NCBI RefSeq assembly: GCF_005696555.1
Contig: NZ_CP040005.1
Location: forward strand, 2,480,001-2,544,000
Reading direction: 5' to 3'
Length of the DNA: 64,000 nt
Source: Actinomyces sp. oral taxon 171 str. F0337
Lineage (GTDB): Bacteria; Actinomycetota; Actinomycetes; Actinomycetales; Actinomycetaceae
Both the position numbers and the translations under genes were made by a program. This document shows, one piece after another, positions 62,555-64,000 of the stretch; positions within the stretch are counted from its first letter, which is position 1; each line of letters begins with the position of its first letter. A model generated the notes under the pieces. The model made no database searches. It had not been told where the DNA came from and was given only the letters and a program-made list of their open reading frames with translations.

Positions 62555-63208
62555 GTGAGCATCTCTCAGCCGGTCATCCCGCCCGCCTCGTCCTCTCCCG
62601 TGCGCGCCGTCCTGCTCGATGCCGACGGCGTTCTGCAGCTCATCGGCACCCCGTGGGGCGAGGCGCTGACCCGCGGCGGCGGCCCGGCCTTCGCCCAGGC
62701 CATGGTCGATGGTGAGGCCGACGCCCTGGCAGGCCGGGAGACCCTCACCGAGCTGCTGGAGCGGGTGGTGAAGGATCTGGGGCTGGAGCTGCGCGCATCG
62801 GACCTGCTGGAGATGTGGCACCGGGCCACACCCGACCCTCTGGCCTGGCAGCTGGTTGGGGATCTGCGCGAGGCCGGTTACACAACGGTCCTGGCCACCA
62901 ATCAGCAGTGGGAGCGTCGGGCCTGGATGCGCGAGCAGCTGGGCTATGACGGCCTGTGCGACATCGACGGCTACTCCTGCACGCTGGGGGTGGCCAAGCC
63001 GGAAGCCGCCTACTTCCACCGGCTGCTGGAGCTCGCAGGGGTGGAGGCGGACCAGGCCCTGTTCGTCGATGACAGCGCCACCAACATCGCCGCGGCCCGC
63101 GAGGTGGGCTTGCGCACTATCCACCACCCGGTCGACGCCGGCGGCGAGCTCCTGCGCCGTGAGGTCGCCCAGGCCTTGACGCTGGCCGCCAGTCCGTCGC
63201 AAGGATGA
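62555..63208 (+). CDS. HAD-family hydrolase
   Basis: A 217-residue haloacid-dehalogenase-type phosphatase. Motif I is VLLDADGVLQL (nucleophile in DADG), motif II TTVLATNQQ, the Lys of motif III in GVAKPEAAYFHRL and motif IV FVDDSATNIAAAREVGL. The subclass is the YihX/epoxide-hydrolase-N-like group with an alpha-helical cap. GTG 62555 is chosen; CAGAAT ends 6 nt before it and may be a -10 hexamer. The substrate is unknown; divergent from the aminopeptidase gene. Confidence 0.87.
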   Translation: MSISQPVIPPASSSPVRAVLLDADGVLQLIGTPWGEALTRGGGPAFAQAMVDGEADALAGRETLTELLERVVKDLGLELRASDLLEMWHRATPDPLAWQLVGDLREAGYTTVLATNQQWERRAWMREQLGYDGLCDIDGYSCTLGVAKPEAAYFHRLLELAGVEADQALFVDDSATNIAAAREVGLRTIHHPVDAGGELLRREVAQALTLAASPSQG

Positions 63209-63304
63209 GCCGGCGGGCCACCGTTCCTCCTTTCGGAACTTGCCCATCCGGCGCACGCGGGGAAGACTCCCCCTGACAGGAGCGATCACACGGAAGGACA
63301 CCTC

Positions 63305-63904
63305 ATGGCAGGAACCGTGACGGACGAGCAGGCCCCCGAGGCCACCACCACTGAAGCCGCTGCGTCCACCGTCGAGTCCACCGTCGAGTCCTCCGCCTCC
63401 ACGGCCCGCCGTGCCCCGGAGGTCTTCCTGCGCCTCATCACCGCGATCCACTCCATCCTGCCGGGCTTCGTGCGCAGCCGGATGCCGGTGACCTTCATCG
63501 GCTACGCGATCATCAACGGCTCGGCCTTCTCCCTGGACATGACCTGCCTGTGGGTGTTCTACAACCACTTCCACTGGTTCTACCCGGTGGCGGTCACGAT
63601 CGGCTACGCCATCGCTGCCGTCTACTCCTTCCTGCTCAACCGGTGGCTGAACTTCCAGGCGCACGGGCACGTCGTCAAGCAGGGGGCGGGCTACATGGCC
63701 GGAGTCATCAGCCAGTACGTCATCTTCATCCTGGGCCTGTCCTCGCTGCTGCACTGGTTCGGGGTCAACGCCGAGCTGGCGCGCGTCATCTCGGCCTGCT
63801 GCGAGGGCATCTACCTCTACGTGTTCATCCGGCTGTGGGTGTTCCGCGGGGTGCCGGAGCCCGAGCAGACGCACGAGCCCTCGGCCTCCCCGGCCGACGC
63901 CTGA
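63305..63904 (+). CDS. GtrA family membrane protein
   Basis: A 199-residue protein with a Glu/Ala/Thr/Ser-rich N-terminal 40 residues, then four membrane helices: PVTFIGYAIINGSAFSLDMT, FYPVAVTIGYAIAAVYSF with the conserved LNRWLNFQ loop, AGYMAGVISQYVIFILGL and the last ending LWVFRGVPEPEQ. GtrA-like proteins move lipid-linked sugars or take part in cell-surface polysaccharide assembly. GGAAGGA precedes the ATG. The next gene is convergent. Confidence 0.9.
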   Translation: MAGTVTDEQAPEATTTEAAASTVESTVESSASTARRAPEVFLRLITAIHSILPGFVRSRMPVTFIGYAIINGSAFSLDMTCLWVFYNHFHWFYPVAVTIGYAIAAVYSFLLNRWLNFQAHGHVVKQGAGYMAGVISQYVIFILGLSSLLHWFGVNAELARVISACCEGIYLYVFIRLWVFRGVPEPEQTHEPSASPADA

Positions 63905-63944
63905 GCACCCCGGTCGGAGGCGAGACCGGCGAGGAGCTCGGCAC

Positions 63945-64000
63945 TCACCAGAAGGCGCGAGTCGTCTCGGTGGGGCCCTCGAGCTCGGTGAAGCCTGCAT
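63945..64000 (-). CDS. 3' end of an unidentified gene (partial)
   Basis: On the minus strand the last 56 bases read GFTELEGPTETTRAFW followed by TGA, plausible coding sequence with GC-rich third positions that continues beyond the window. Too short to identify. Confidence 0.5.
   Translation of the reverse strand, partial: AGFTELEGPTETTRAFW

Noticed and set aside
62468..64000. 510-codon minus-strand frame across the HAD and GtrA genes
   Set aside because: It overlaps two recognised plus-strand genes; only the short true gene end at 63945-64000, in a different frame, looks coding.

Overview
The window is GC-rich, densely packed DNA from a high-GC Gram-positive bacterium. Gene content points to an Actinomyces-like oral or mucosal actinomycete: a GH112 mucin-disaccharide phosphorylase operon, arginine deiminase, menaquinone genes (menB, menA, menE), actinobacterial-type dapD and dapC, a SigK/RskA/DipZ-like block, and a sortase-type LANTG anchor. 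The genus is an inference from gene content; no rRNA, tRNA or CRISPR array was seen.

Layout. 1-9098: one plus-strand operon for host-glycan use: GH112 galacto/lacto-N-biose phosphorylase (5' end cut by the window edge), a three-gene sugar ABC importer, a phosphohexomutase, a sugar-1-phosphate nucleotidyltransferase and a galactokinase-like GHMP kinase. Together they could import Gal-beta-1,3-HexNAc, phosphorolyse it and route both halves into metabolism. 9118-10461: arginine deiminase. 10590-12865: an AT-rich island with a small secreted two-cysteine peptide, a long hairpin, a frameshifted histidine kinase and a LuxR-type response regulator. 12930-28693: housekeeping genes (menB, anti-sigma/sigma/dipZ, a Q/G/P-repeat lipoprotein, SDR, menA, ADP-ribosylglycohydrolase with PfkB kinase, menE, histidine phosphatase, dapD). 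29810-33424: a second, partly AT-rich island with two paralogous small exported proteins and a large SGNH/VWA/PKD/thrombospondin-3 surface protein whose wall-sorting signal is out of frame. 33522-38149: VOC protein, a toxin-antitoxin pair, a nested palindrome, citrate synthase and an AAA ATPase behind twin palindromes. 38166-44158: dapC, ferredoxin, VanW protein and TypA. 44365-52366: MFS transporter, membrane protein and an opp-type peptide importer. 52669-64000: oxidoreductases, biotin transporter, hydrolases, an HxlR-regulated quinone oxidoreductase, M18 aminopeptidase, HAD phosphatase, GtrA and the 3' tip of a further minus-strand gene.

Most interesting parts. The first is the peptide/histidine-kinase cassette, where the peptide gene and the membrane-sensor half of the kinase are AT-rich while the catalytic half and regulator are GC-rich, as in exchangeable peptide-receptor specificity modules. 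The second is the surface-protein island, which has the same mosaic pattern and also a one-base frame loss at a C-run. The third is an ATPase gene behind two copies of a 16-bp palindrome, one overlapping an apparently leaderless promoter. Across the window many genes show a TANNNT hexamer ending 6-7 nt before the start codon, the signature of leaderless mRNAs; this was used to choose several starts.
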